Assembly (NCBI GenBank): GCA_040766135.1
Contig: JAXGRA010000020.1
Coordinates: 1-30,883 of the forward strand
DNA: 30,883 bases
Reading direction: 5' to 3'
Origin: JAGVSV01 sp040766135
GTDB lineage: Bacteria; Bacillota; Clostridia; Christensenellales; Aristaeellaceae
Position 1 is the first letter of the stretch, and every line of letters starts with the position of its first letter. Both the position numbers and the translations under genes were made by a program. The notes beneath the pieces are model-generated. The model was not told the DNA's origin and ran no database searches. It worked only from the letters and a program-made list of their open reading frames with translations. Of this stretch, positions 1 through 7,236 are shown piece by piece.

Positions 1-107
1 AACCCGATTAAGCCACTAATTGCCAATATCTTTTAGATATTACCATGGTAACCCCACTATGTTTTGATGGAAGGCCAATTATTACAGAAAGCAGGAGAGA
101 TGAGATT

Positions 108-1100
108 ATGTTACCAGCTGTTAAAGAACCAAGGTGTGCATTCTGCCCCCCACAATTGGTTTGTGGCCGGAGCAAACTGCCAGCTCCGGAAACGTTTGAC
201 GGACGTTTGGATAAAGCTTTTTGGGCCCAAGCGCCAGAGCGGTTTGATTTCCATGACATTGAAGGCGAAGTCAATCCCAAACCCTTCAAAAAAACGTCGT
301 TCCGTATGCTTTGGGATGATGAGGCTTTATATATCGGGGCAAAGCTATGGGATGATACCATATGGGCTACAGTAAAAGAGCGTGACGCCATTATTTTTGT
401 TGACAATGATTTTGAGGTTTTCTTAAGCCCGGATATCGGAACTCACAGGTATTTTGAGATTGAAATGAATGCTTTTGGCGCCGTATGGGATTTGATGATG
501 GACAAACCACAGCGGGATGGTGCTCAAAGGATTGTTTCTTGGGATATTGCCGGGCTTCGCACCGCCGTTTATGTTGAAGGGGAAGTAAATAACCCGGATG
601 CAGATAACAAATTCTGGTCTATCGAAATGAAAATTCCCTGGCAATCTTTGCGTACTTGGGCTCCGTTTAGGTTGGAGCCAGTAAGGCTTGCACCTGAAAC
701 TGGAGAAACCTGGCGGCTGAATTTCTCGCGTGTAGAATATTTAGTAAATGAACGCTATGAAAAGCTGAATGACTCCAAAACGGGCAAGCCTTTTCCAGAG
801 TTCAACTGGGTCTGGGCCCCAACGGGAGTAATTGATATCCACATGCCCGAAATGTGGGGCTATCTGCAGTTCGCACAGAACCATGATGATCTTTTCCAGC
901 CAGACCCTGATGAAAAGATTCTTTGGGAATTACGCAAGCTCTATTATCGTCAGCGCAATTATGGCGCTGCAAATGGCCGATACGCATCTTCTCTTAGTGA
1001 ATTAATGCAAGGGGACACAGCAGCAATTATGCCGGAGATTTTTACCACACCGTCTATGTTTGAAATCATTTATGAGAATGTTAGAAAAATCAGTGAGTGA
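108..1100 (+). CDS. CBM9-like carbohydrate-binding protein
   Basis: Protein of 330 residues resembling the carbohydrate-binding family 9-like proteins (relatives of the xylanase CBM9 module found as stand-alone proteins). Seen in the sequence: the family pattern of an N-terminal FDGRLDKAFW strand, then MLWDDEALYIGAKL, DNDFEVFLSPD, an EIEMNAFGAVWDL segment, and HMPEMWGYLQF towards the C-terminus. No signal peptide or membrane segment is visible, so it may be cytoplasmic, or a scaffold for sugar binding. I chose the ATG at 108 because AGGAGA (93-98) lies 9 nt upstream; an in-frame ATG at 45 has no comparable ribosome site. The gene is more AT-rich than the region beyond position 2500 and sits in the segment abutting ssrA, suggesting transfer. 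The family call is fairly secure; the ligand is unknown. Confidence 0.8.
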   Translation: MLPAVKEPRCAFCPPQLVCGRSKLPAPETFDGRLDKAFWAQAPERFDFHDIEGEVNPKPFKKTSFRMLWDDEALYIGAKLWDDTIWATVKERDAIIFVDNDFEVFLSPDIGTHRYFEIEMNAFGAVWDLMMDKPQRDGAQRIVSWDIAGLRTAVYVEGEVNNPDADNKFWSIEMKIPWQSLRTWAPFRLEPVRLAPETGETWRLNFSRVEYLVNERYEKLNDSKTGKPFPEFNWVWAPTGVIDIHMPEMWGYLQFAQNHDDLFQPDPDEKILWELRKLYYRQRNYGAANGRYASSLSELMQGDTAAIMPEIFTTPSMFEIIYENVRKISE

Positions 1101-1111
1101 AGAGGTCAATT

Positions 1112-1753
1112 ATGAGAGAATTTGCGTATAAAGCCTGGGAAATTATTGTACTCCTTGATGTAATTTTAGGATTATTTGGAGGAGTGACGGTTTTAAATAA
1201 AAAGGAAAAAACACAGCCTGTAAAAAAGAATGGGATATTCATCGCATGTTTATTTCTGATTTGCATAACCGTTTCGATTTGGCATATAAAAAATGATACT
1301 GTAATAGTACCTAAGGTTCTAGGAACATCTATTGATAATGCTATACAAACATTGCGTGAGCAGGGTTTAGAAGATAGTATTATTGGAACAGTTGCTGATG
1401 CTATTAATATGCAGGTTGAATTTCAAAACCCTAGAGAGGGTACATATGTTAAAAAAGGAACAAAAGTCCACTTAAAATCTAAACCTGAAGATTATTCAGG
1501 CATAAAAGATACTATTGTAGAACCGAAACAATCATATCAATTATCAAATGACGAAAATACCACATCAATTATTACGGACGAGACGGGCAAACAATGGTCG
1601 TGTCAGGTTTTTGAGTATGATTATTTGAAAGGGAATGTGGTTGGAGAGCAATTTACTCGTACTTATATTGGTTCCGAACCAAGATGTGATGAAAATGGGA
1701 AACTTAAAACTTTCTACAAATACAATGAATGCACCCTCGTTAATGAACCATAA
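1112..1753 (+). CDS. Membrane-anchored PASTA-domain protein
   Basis: Protein of 213 residues, AT-rich. Two hydrophobic segments lie in the first ~60 residues (around IIVLLDVILGLFGG and GIFIACLFLICITVSIW), separated by a lysine-rich stretch. One PASTA-like repeat follows (VPKVLGTSIDNAIQTL ... GTYVKKGTKVHLKSK), then about 90 residues I do not recognise. PASTA domains are usually found on penicillin-binding proteins and PknB/PrkC kinases and are linked to peptidoglycan fragments; no kinase or transpeptidase domain is present here. The ATG at 1112 follows GAAGAGG (1099-1105); a GTG at 1097 overlapping the upstream stop is the alternative. It follows the CBM9-like gene directly, so the two are probably co-transcribed. 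The role is unknown; regulation or anchoring at the cell wall is an inference. Confidence 0.7.
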   Translation: MREFAYKAWEIIVLLDVILGLFGGVTVLNKKEKTQPVKKNGIFIACLFLICITVSIWHIKNDTVIVPKVLGTSIDNAIQTLREQGLEDSIIGTVADAINMQVEFQNPREGTYVKKGTKVHLKSKPEDYSGIKDTIVEPKQSYQLSNDENTTSIITDETGKQWSCQVFEYDYLKGNVVGEQFTRTYIGSEPRCDENGKLKTFYKYNECTLVNEP

Positions 1754-1837
1754 ACGATTTCTAGTTATAAACGGAGGGTCAAGAAATATTTAACATTGAG
1801 TTATACTTCCCTATTTATGGGCCGCTTTCATTTTCAA

Positions 1838-1859
1838 AATTGGTGCATAATTGGTGCAT
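1838..1859. repeat. Perfect tandem 11-bp direct repeat
   Basis: AATTGGTGCAT occurs twice back to back (1838-1848 and 1849-1859) in the non-coding stretch between the PASTA gene and the tmRNA 3' end. Together with the second repeat pair at 1888-1920 it resembles the arm-type sites bound by tyrosine integrases beside an attachment site. The repeats are seen directly; the function is inferred. Confidence 0.7.
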
Positions 1860-1887
1860 GAGGTTCCAAATCAAGGGAAAATCGACT

Positions 1888-1920
1888 AATTTACCGAACT
1901 GCTGTTCAATTTACCGAACT
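1888..1920. repeat. 13-bp direct repeat pair, 20-bp period
   Basis: AATTTACCGAACT is present at 1888-1900 and again at 1908-1920, separated by 7 bp, giving a 20-bp period (about two helical turns, same face). It is located 62 bp from the tmRNA 3' end. The arrangement is typical of integrase arm-type or excisionase sites; that reading is an inference because no integrase gene is in the window. Confidence 0.7.
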
Positions 1921-1949
1921 CAAATAAACCTTATAATTATGACGAAACC

Positions 1950-1976
1950 GGGAAGCCACGTCAATTATGGCTTCCC
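1950..1976 (-). terminator. Probable ssrA terminator hairpin
   Basis: Perfect inverted repeat GGGAAGCCA (1950-1958) / TGGCTTCCC (1968-1976) with a 9-nt loop, 5 bp beyond the CCA end of the tmRNA. Read on the minus strand it is followed by GGTTTCGTC, so the U-tract is weak. It could terminate ssrA or, alternatively, be part of the attachment region. Confidence 0.5.
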
Positions 1977-1981
1977 AAAAT

Positions 1982-2331
1982 TGGTGGAGGTGAGGGGAAT
2001 CGAACCCCTGTCCGAAGACATGAACTCATGGTTTTCTCCGAGCGGAGCCTGTTATTTAAAATTCCCTCATCCAGACGCCAGCAGGCAGGCTTCTGGGGTT
2101 GGTAGCTTCATTTTACCGGTGTCGCCGCAAAGCTTAGGCGGACCTGTTCCTCACATCAATGACGCCGGGAGCTCAAGCCGTGAGCGCTTGGGGCCGACGA
2201 CGCGGCGTTAGGCCGCGAAAGCTAATTGCTGATTGTTGTCAGTTGTTGTTTTTCCCCGTTGTTGCGCGGTACAGGGGCCGCGGCTCGCTTACCATGAACC
2301 CATCCATCCCCGTCGAAACCAGTGCACCCCC
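1982..2331 (-). ncRNA. ssrA: tmRNA (ssrA)
   Basis: One-piece transfer-messenger RNA of about 350 nt that rescues stalled ribosomes by trans-translation with SmpB. The 3' part (minus strand) carries a T-arm with GGTTCGATTCC and ends in CACCTCCACCA. The 5' end GGGGGTGCACTGGTTTCGAC contains the tmRNA-specific GGTTTCGAC. GGGGGTG pairs with CACCTCC to form the acceptor stem, which fixes both ends. The reading frame at about 2255-2208 encodes a tag ending ...DNNQQLAFAA followed by TAA; I read the tag as GKTTTDNNQQLAFAA, with the exact resume codon uncertain. A hydrophobic AA-terminated tail is expected for ClpXP recognition. The 3' end is a classic integration site and abuts the AT-rich segment. 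Confidence 0.95.
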
Positions 2332-2428
2332 ATGTGGGAGACTGGTGTGACACAAACATACCTGATGCGGTTGGATAAATCCGCAAAGGACTTTGCATTG
2401 TGCACCGGAAACAATAACCAGCAACATA

Positions 2429-2458
2429 ATTATATCAAGCAGGGGTATGTTGCGTCAA
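2429..2458 (-). promoter_or_regulatory. Promoter for ssrA
   Basis: On the minus strand TTGACG (2458-2453), an 18-bp spacer and TATAAT (2434-2429). Transcription would start near 2422, giving a 5' leader of about 90 nt before the mature tmRNA end at 2331. The leader includes the palindrome GCAAAGTCCTTTGC. No better-placed promoter was seen closer to the gene. Confidence 0.6.
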
Positions 2459-2514
2459 CGTTAAACGAATTGCTTTACGGATTGTCATAAGAAAACAAAA
2501 CAACCAAATAATAT

Positions 2515-2543
2515 TTGACCCGGCTGGCTCATCCCCATAGAAT
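2515..2543 (+). promoter_or_regulatory. Promoter for glycerate kinase
   Basis: TTGACC (2515-2520), 17-bp spacer, TAGAAT (2538-2543). The expected start near 2550 leaves a short leader before AGAGGAGG (2572-2579) and the GTG at 2586, which argues against the upstream in-frame ATG at 2559. Confidence 0.65.
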
Positions 2544-2585
2544 AATAGAATGTAAGCAATGCATTACCGAAAGAGGAGGGAATGC

Positions 2586-3827
2586 GTGTTGTTGCGCAAG
2601 GATGCTGAGCGCATTATGAATGATGCCATTGCAGCCGTATTGCCTGAAAAAGCGGTGCAGGATGCGTTGGCCTCGTTTTCGCTACCAGCCGAAGGGGAAG
2701 GGCGCGTGCTGCTGGTGGCCATCGGCAAGGCGGCCTGGCGCATGGTGAAGGCTGCAGCGGATACCCTGGGCCATCGTATGGAGCGCGGACTTGTGGTCAC
2801 CAAGTATGGTCACAGCCAGGGAGCATTGCCGCGCATAGAGATTATAGAGGCCGGGCATCCGGTGCTGGATAAAAACTCCTGCTTCGGGGCGCAGAAAGCG
2901 CTGGAACTGGTAGCTGATCTGAGCGAGCAGGATGTGGTGCTGTTTCTGGTGTCCGGCGGCGGATCTGCGGTGTTTGAGCAACCGTTGGTGCCGCTGGAGG
3001 AACTGTCCGACCTGACCTCGCAGCTATTGCGCAGCGGTGCATCCATCACGGAAATCAACACTATCCGAAAGCGTTTGTCCGCTGTCAAGGGGGGACGCTT
3101 TGGTCAGGCGTGTGCGCCGGCACGGGTGTTTTCCATAATCCTGTCAGATGTCCTGGGGGATCCGCTGGATATGATTGCCTCAGGCCCTGCGGCGGTTGAT
3201 ACCTCCACCTGTGCACAGGCGCTGGACATTATACAGCGGTATGATCTGCGCTTGTCAAAGCGCGCCCAGGAACTGCTCACCATCGAAACGCCCAAGGCGT
3301 TGCCGCATGTGACAAGTGTGGTCAGCGGCAGCGTCCGGGCGTTGTGTCAGGCTGCCGAAGATAGCTGCCGCGCGTTGGGCTATACGCCGGTTACACTGGC
3401 GGACAGCGTTGATTGCCAGGCACGGGAGTTGGGTGCCGTGCTGGCTGCTATTGCGCGAAGGCATCAGGATGCGTCCAGCTCGTTAGCCTTCTTAATGGGC
3501 GGCGAAACGGTGGTGAAGGTGCTGGGCGATGGCAAAGGCGGCCGCAACCAGGAGGTGGCGCTGGCTGCTGCCCTGGGCCTTGCCGGCTGCCAGGATACCG
3601 CGGTATTTTCATTTGGCTCGGATGGAACCGATGGCCCCACCGATGCTGCCGGTGGGTTTGCGGATGAACACACGCATCAGCGCCTACTGGAAAAGGGCAT
3701 CCATATAGCCGACGTACTGGCGCGCAACGATGCTTATCCTGCGCTTCAGGCCGCGGATGGGCTGCTGATGACCGGGCCTACGGGCACCAATGTCAACGAT
3801 CTGTCTATTGTGCTGATCCGAAGATAA
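2586..3827 (+). CDS. Glycerate 2-kinase (MOFRL family)
   Basis: Protein of 413 residues matching class II glycerate kinases (GckA/TtuD type: N-terminal DUF4147 domain and C-terminal MOFRL domain), which convert D-glycerate and ATP to 2-phosphoglycerate in the cytoplasm. Visible family signatures: GHPVLDKNS, LFLVSGGGSAVFEQP, TEINTIRKRLSAVKGGR, SDVLGDPLDMIASGP, then in the C-terminal half GGETVVKVLGDGKGGRNQE and the ending SDGTDGPTDAAGGF ... TGPTGTNVNDL. Length is normal for the family. The GTG start is supported by AGAGGAGG about 6 nt upstream. It lies alone behind its own promoter, with a 100-bp gap before the next gene. Family confidence is high; in vivo it would feed glycerate into lower glycolysis. 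Confidence 0.93.
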   Translation: MLLRKDAERIMNDAIAAVLPEKAVQDALASFSLPAEGEGRVLLVAIGKAAWRMVKAAADTLGHRMERGLVVTKYGHSQGALPRIEIIEAGHPVLDKNSCFGAQKALELVADLSEQDVVLFLVSGGGSAVFEQPLVPLEELSDLTSQLLRSGASITEINTIRKRLSAVKGGRFGQACAPARVFSIILSDVLGDPLDMIASGPAAVDTSTCAQALDIIQRYDLRLSKRAQELLTIETPKALPHVTSVVSGSVRALCQAAEDSCRALGYTPVTLADSVDCQARELGAVLAAIARRHQDASSSLAFLMGGETVVKVLGDGKGGRNQEVALAAALGLAGCQDTAVFSFGSDGTDGPTDAAGGFADEHTHQRLLEKGIHIADVLARNDAYPALQAADGLLMTGPTGTNVNDLSIVLIRR

Positions 3828-3867
3828 AACTTTAACGATTTTGTTACATAAATACTACTAAACTGGT

Positions 3868-3896
3868 TTGCTCTTTGATGCGTGTGGCAGTAAAAT
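3868..3896 (+). promoter_or_regulatory. Likely promoter, phosphodiester glycosidase
   Basis: TTGCTC (3868-3873), 17-bp spacer, TAAAAT (3891-3896). A weak -35 but a good -10 box. An inverted repeat CCTGCGG/CCGCAGG (3900-3906 / 3913-3919) follows immediately and overlaps the ribosome site AGGAGG (3917-3922) of the next gene. Confidence 0.45.
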
Positions 3897-3929
3897 AAGC
3901 CTGCGGCACAGCCCGCAGGAGGAAAATGT

Positions 3930-4781
3930 ATGCGTAAACGAATTGCCCTATGTATTGCCTTGGTGTTAGTAGCTGGTTTGACCACTGCGATGGCGCAGGA
4001 AGCAACTGAATTTGCAGATTTACGGGCCTACGCCCCCGAAGGCACGTTCTTAGAGCCGGGCGCGGAACCCATGTATGACGAGAACAGCTACCGCAGCGAG
4101 CACATTGCAATTACGATCAGCCGGCAGCGCGTGGAAAACGCCGATGTAACCATTGCCGATATCTATGTATCCAGCATGAAATACCTGCGCCGTGCTTTCA
4201 GCGGCGGCGCGTGGAAAAAACCGGCTGACCGCGTGTCCTCCATTGCGCTTAGCAACAATGCCATCTTGGCCATGTCGGGCGATTATGCCTCGCTGCTGGA
4301 TGCAGGATTGGTTGCCGCTAACGGAGAGGTATTTCGCAAGTCCAACAACAAGGCGCGCGACAACTGTCTGATCCTGAAGGACGGCACCATGGTGACCTAT
4401 CCGCGCCGGGAGAAGACCGTTGACGAAATGATAACCGACAACCTGTGGCATTCTTTCTTGTTTGGGCCGCGGCTGCTGGATGACAATGGGCAGCCATTTC
4501 CCAAGTTTGATTCCAAAATAGGCGTAGCCAACCCACGCAGCGTGATTGGTTATTATGGGCCGGGACACTTCTGCTTTGTGCTGGTGGATGGCCGCAGCGC
4601 GCAAAGCAAGGGCTTGGCATTGATACCGCTGTCCCGCTTTATGTCGGAGCTGGGCTGCAAGGCAGCCTATAACCTGGATGGTGGACAATCTGCTATGATG
4701 TACTTCAGGGGACAGATTATTACCGAGCCGTACAACGGCGGCCGCAAGATATCGGATATTGTCTATGTAGGACTGCAATAG
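3930..4781 (+). CDS. Secreted phosphodiester glycosidase family protein
   Basis: Protein of 283 residues with an N-terminal signal peptide (MRKRIALCIALVLVAG, likely cleavage after AMA near residue 22). The rest matches the NAGPA / DUF2233 phosphodiester glycosidase domain, related to the mammalian uncovering enzyme that removes GlcNAc from phosphodiesters. Visible motifs: ALSNNAILAMSGDYA, FGPRLLDDNGQ, ANPRSVIGYYGPGH and the conserved C-terminal NLDGGQSAMMYF. Many bacterial members are extracellular and probably act on cell-wall or exopolysaccharide phosphodiesters; the substrate here is not known. The ATG follows a strong AGGAGG. The SDR gene starts only 12 bp downstream, so the two are likely one transcript. 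Confidence 0.85.
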   Translation: MRKRIALCIALVLVAGLTTAMAQEATEFADLRAYAPEGTFLEPGAEPMYDENSYRSEHIAITISRQRVENADVTIADIYVSSMKYLRRAFSGGAWKKPADRVSSIALSNNAILAMSGDYASLLDAGLVAANGEVFRKSNNKARDNCLILKDGTMVTYPRREKTVDEMITDNLWHSFLFGPRLLDDNGQPFPKFDSKIGVANPRSVIGYYGPGHFCFVLVDGRSAQSKGLALIPLSRFMSELGCKAAYNLDGGQSAMMYFRGQIITEPYNGGRKISDIVYVGLQ

Positions 4782-4793
4782 GGAGGGGTATGT

Positions 4794-5807
4794 GTGGCAG
4801 ACATCTATCTGGTAACGGGAGCAACAGGTTTTTTGGGCAGCCATGTGGTGCAGCAGTTGCTGGCCCAGGGCAAACGCGTGCGCGCATTGGTGCTGCCTGG
4901 AGATAAAACTGTTGCAAGTCTGCCGGCAAGCGTGGACATCGTGCCCGGCGATGTGACGGATATGGACAGCTTGCGCCGCTTTTTTGCACATGCACCGGAT
5001 GAATCGCTGTATGTTATCCACTGCGCCAGCATCATTACAATGGCCTGGGAGGTGGAGGAGCGCGTGCACCGCATCAATGTGGGCGGCACACGCAACATCA
5101 TTGACCTATGCCTTGAACACGATGTGCGAAAGCTCGTCTATGTCAGCACAGTGCATGCCATTCCTGAAAAACCGCACGGCCAGGTGATCAGCGAGGTTGA
5201 CAATCTGGATCCCGCGCTGGTGGAGGGCAGCTATGCCAAGACCAAGGCCGAGGCTACGCAGATGGTATTGGATAGCGCCAGACAGCGTGGACTGCATGCC
5301 AGCTGCGTGCATCCTTCCGGTTTGTGCGGCCCAGGGGATATGCAGGGCGGCTATTTGACGCAGATGTTCATCGACTATGACCAGGGGCATATCCCGGCGG
5401 GGGTAAAGGGGGGCTACAGCTTTGCCGATGTCCGTGATGTGGCTGCGGGCATTGTAGCCTGTCTTGAAAAGGGCCGTGACGGCACAAGCTATATTCTGGG
5501 CGGACACTATGTCACCATTCGCCAGATATTTGACGTGCTGCACGACGACCTGGGCATGCGCAAAACGCGCCTGTATGTACCGCTGTGGGTGGCACGATTG
5601 TTTTTGCCGTTATTTACGCTGTGGTATAAACTGCGCCGGCAAAAACCGGTTTTTAGCAGATATTCACTGTTCACGCTGGGTGTTAATGGGCGTTTTTCCT
5701 CCGAGCGTGCTGAAAGCGAGCTGGGCTTTGTTTCGCGCCCATTTCCTGATATCATCAAGGATGCTGTCACCTGGCTGCGCAAGGAGGGACGGATATCCCC
5801 CGGTTGA
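4794..5807 (+). CDS. NAD-dependent epimerase/dehydratase (extended SDR)
   Basis: Protein of 337 residues with an N-terminal Rossmann fold (VTGATGFLGSHVV, the GxxGxxG motif, residues ~8-20), a YVSTVHA segment around the catalytic serine/threonine and YAKTK as the YxxxK catalytic motif. It is an extended short-chain dehydrogenase/reductase of the dihydroflavonol reductase / nucleoside-diphosphate-sugar epimerase type; the precise substrate cannot be read from the sequence. A hydrophobic stretch near residues 262-280 (WVARLFLPLFTLWYKL) may give membrane association. The GTG start follows GGGAGGGG (4781-4788). It sits 12 bp behind the phosphodiester glycosidase gene, and its 3' end overlaps the promoter of the MFS gene. 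Confidence 0.88.
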   Translation: MADIYLVTGATGFLGSHVVQQLLAQGKRVRALVLPGDKTVASLPASVDIVPGDVTDMDSLRRFFAHAPDESLYVIHCASIITMAWEVEERVHRINVGGTRNIIDLCLEHDVRKLVYVSTVHAIPEKPHGQVISEVDNLDPALVEGSYAKTKAEATQMVLDSARQRGLHASCVHPSGLCGPGDMQGGYLTQMFIDYDQGHIPAGVKGGYSFADVRDVAAGIVACLEKGRDGTSYILGGHYVTIRQIFDVLHDDLGMRKTRLYVPLWVARLFLPLFTLWYKLRRQKPVFSRYSLFTLGVNGRFSSERAESELGFVSRPFPDIIKDAVTWLRKEGRISPG

Positions 5808-5849
5808 TTGTGCGGTGTTTGTGTGATAGTATAAAGGGGAATGTATAAT
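5804..5849 (+). promoter_or_regulatory. Promoter region of MFS gene
   Basis: TTGATT (5804-5809), 17-bp spacer, TAGTAT (5827-5832). A second perfect -10 hexamer, TATAAT, lies at 5844-5849 with a poorly spaced -35. The first -35 overlaps the stop of the SDR gene, so transcription of the MFS gene is probably at least partly independent. Confidence 0.5.
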
Positions 5850-5871
5850 ATACGAAGTGATGGAGCCATAA

Positions 5872-7236
5872 ATGCAGACTGATGAAACGCCTGTAAAGCG
5901 CACGCCCCGCTCAACAATTACTGGTTGGTACCACAAGTTTGAAGCCAACTGGATGGTTCCCGGGGATGAGAGCAGCACAGACCGGTTTTACCTGATTCGA
6001 TACAATATTACGGCCAACGTGATTGCCAACCTTGTGGGTGGCAATTTCTTTGCGGGCCTTATGCTTTTGCTCAAGGCGGATAACAGCTTTGTGGGCCTGA
6101 TAACCATGATTATCTTTGGCGCCAACTTGTTGCAGTTGTTTTCGCCGTACGTGCTGGAACGCTTTGAGCGCCGCAAAAAACTGCTGATCAGCCTGCGCAT
6201 TGCCATGTTGTTTATCAATATCGTTTTTATCGGTATTGTGCCGCTGCTGCCTCTTAGCAACAGCGATAGGCTGACGTTGCTGGCGCTGTCGGTATTTGTC
6301 GTCAACGCGCTGAATGCGCTGATGGCGCCGGGGTTCAGCGTATGGCACATTGCGCACATTCCGCAGCGGGTGCGTGTTTCCTATTTTTCGGTGGTATCGG
6401 TGCTCAACGGTGTCTTTGTAGCAGTGGTAAACCTGGCTGCTTCCCGTGCAGTGGATAGTTTCAAGCAAGGCGGCAATGAGCTGCTGGGCCTGGGGTTGTT
6501 GCGTGTGGTGGCACTGCTAATCTGCGTGTACGATATCTATCTGTTAACGCGCATACGGGAGCTGCCGCGTACCGACCCTGTCCGCAAGATCAAGTTCAGC
6601 GACCTGTTGATAAAGCCCTGGAAAGAACGCGTCTATTTACGTACGGTGCTGGTGGTGGTGCTGTGGAGTATGATTGCCAATATCCCCGGCAGTTACTATA
6701 CAGTATACCTGCTTAAGGATTTGAACATCAGTTATTCCTATATTACATTGATTAATATGTTCAACGTGGTGGCGCTGGTGCTGCTTACACCGCTGTGGCG
6801 CAGGTTGATTGACCGCAGTTCCTGGCTTAAACCACTCAGCTGGGCGATCATGTTGTTTGCGCCACACTATCTGCTGCTGGCGCTGGTAGCGCCGGGGCAG
6901 TTGTGGCTGTACCCGGTGGGGGCGATTATGGGATTTATCTTCTTGGTGGGCATCAGCCTGGGGTTTACCGGCGTTGCTTATATCAACATTCCGAAAGAAA
7001 ACCAAACGCTGTTTATCGGCTTCTACTCCACCATGTCTAACTTAGGTGCTTTGGTGGGCGCATCTGTTTCGCGTGCGTTTATGACCGCTTTTGAAGGCAC
7101 TTCTTTTTCGCTGCTGGGCATTCCTTTTGGCGAAAAACAGGTGATGATGATGATTGTCGGCGTCCTGATGCTGGGCGCGGGCTTTACTGTGCGTATGGTG
7201 TACCAGCGCAACGCGCTGGAGCAGGCCGAGACCTAA
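5872..7236 (+). CDS. MFS transporter
   Basis: Protein of 454 residues with about 12 hydrophobic segments. The first begins near residue 40 (ANVIANLVGGNFFAGLMLLL), an LERFERRKKLLISLRI loop follows TM2, and a soluble loop (RIRELPRTDPVRKIKFSDLL) separates the two halves. This is the layout of a major facilitator superfamily permease, a secondary transporter in the cytoplasmic membrane. No substrate-specific motif was recognised. The ATG at 5872 is preceded by GGAG about 7 nt upstream. The gene is convergent with the CotH gene; their stop codons overlap by 4 bp (7233-7236), and no terminator hairpin is visible between them. Confidence 0.85.
   Translation: MQTDETPVKRTPRSTITGWYHKFEANWMVPGDESSTDRFYLIRYNITANVIANLVGGNFFAGLMLLLKADNSFVGLITMIIFGANLLQLFSPYVLERFERRKKLLISLRIAMLFINIVFIGIVPLLPLSNSDRLTLLALSVFVVNALNALMAPGFSVWHIAHIPQRVRVSYFSVVSVLNGVFVAVVNLAASRAVDSFKQGGNELLGLGLLRVVALLICVYDIYLLTRIRELPRTDPVRKIKFSDLLIKPWKERVYLRTVLVVVLWSMIANIPGSYYTVYLLKDLNISYSYITLINMFNVVALVLLTPLWRRLIDRSSWLKPLSWAIMLFAPHYLLLALVAPGQLWLYPVGAIMGFIFLVGISLGFTGVAYINIPKENQTLFIGFYSTMSNLGALVGASVSRAFMTAFEGTSFSLLGIPFGEKQVMMMIVGVLMLGAGFTVRMVYQRNALEQAET

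Noticed and set aside
1754..1981. Integrase gene remnant next to the attachment repeats
   Set aside because: Short frames run through this stretch, but none shows tyrosine recombinase motifs (R...HxxR...Y).
4050..5069. Long open frame of 339 codons on the minus strand
   Set aside because: It lies opposite the phosphodiester glycosidase and SDR genes, has a His/Gln/Arg-rich composition with no recognisable domain, and has no ribosome site; it is a by-product of codon use on the coding strand. The same applies to long antisense frames at 8655-9422, 18267-19082, 22639-23448 and 25571-26656.
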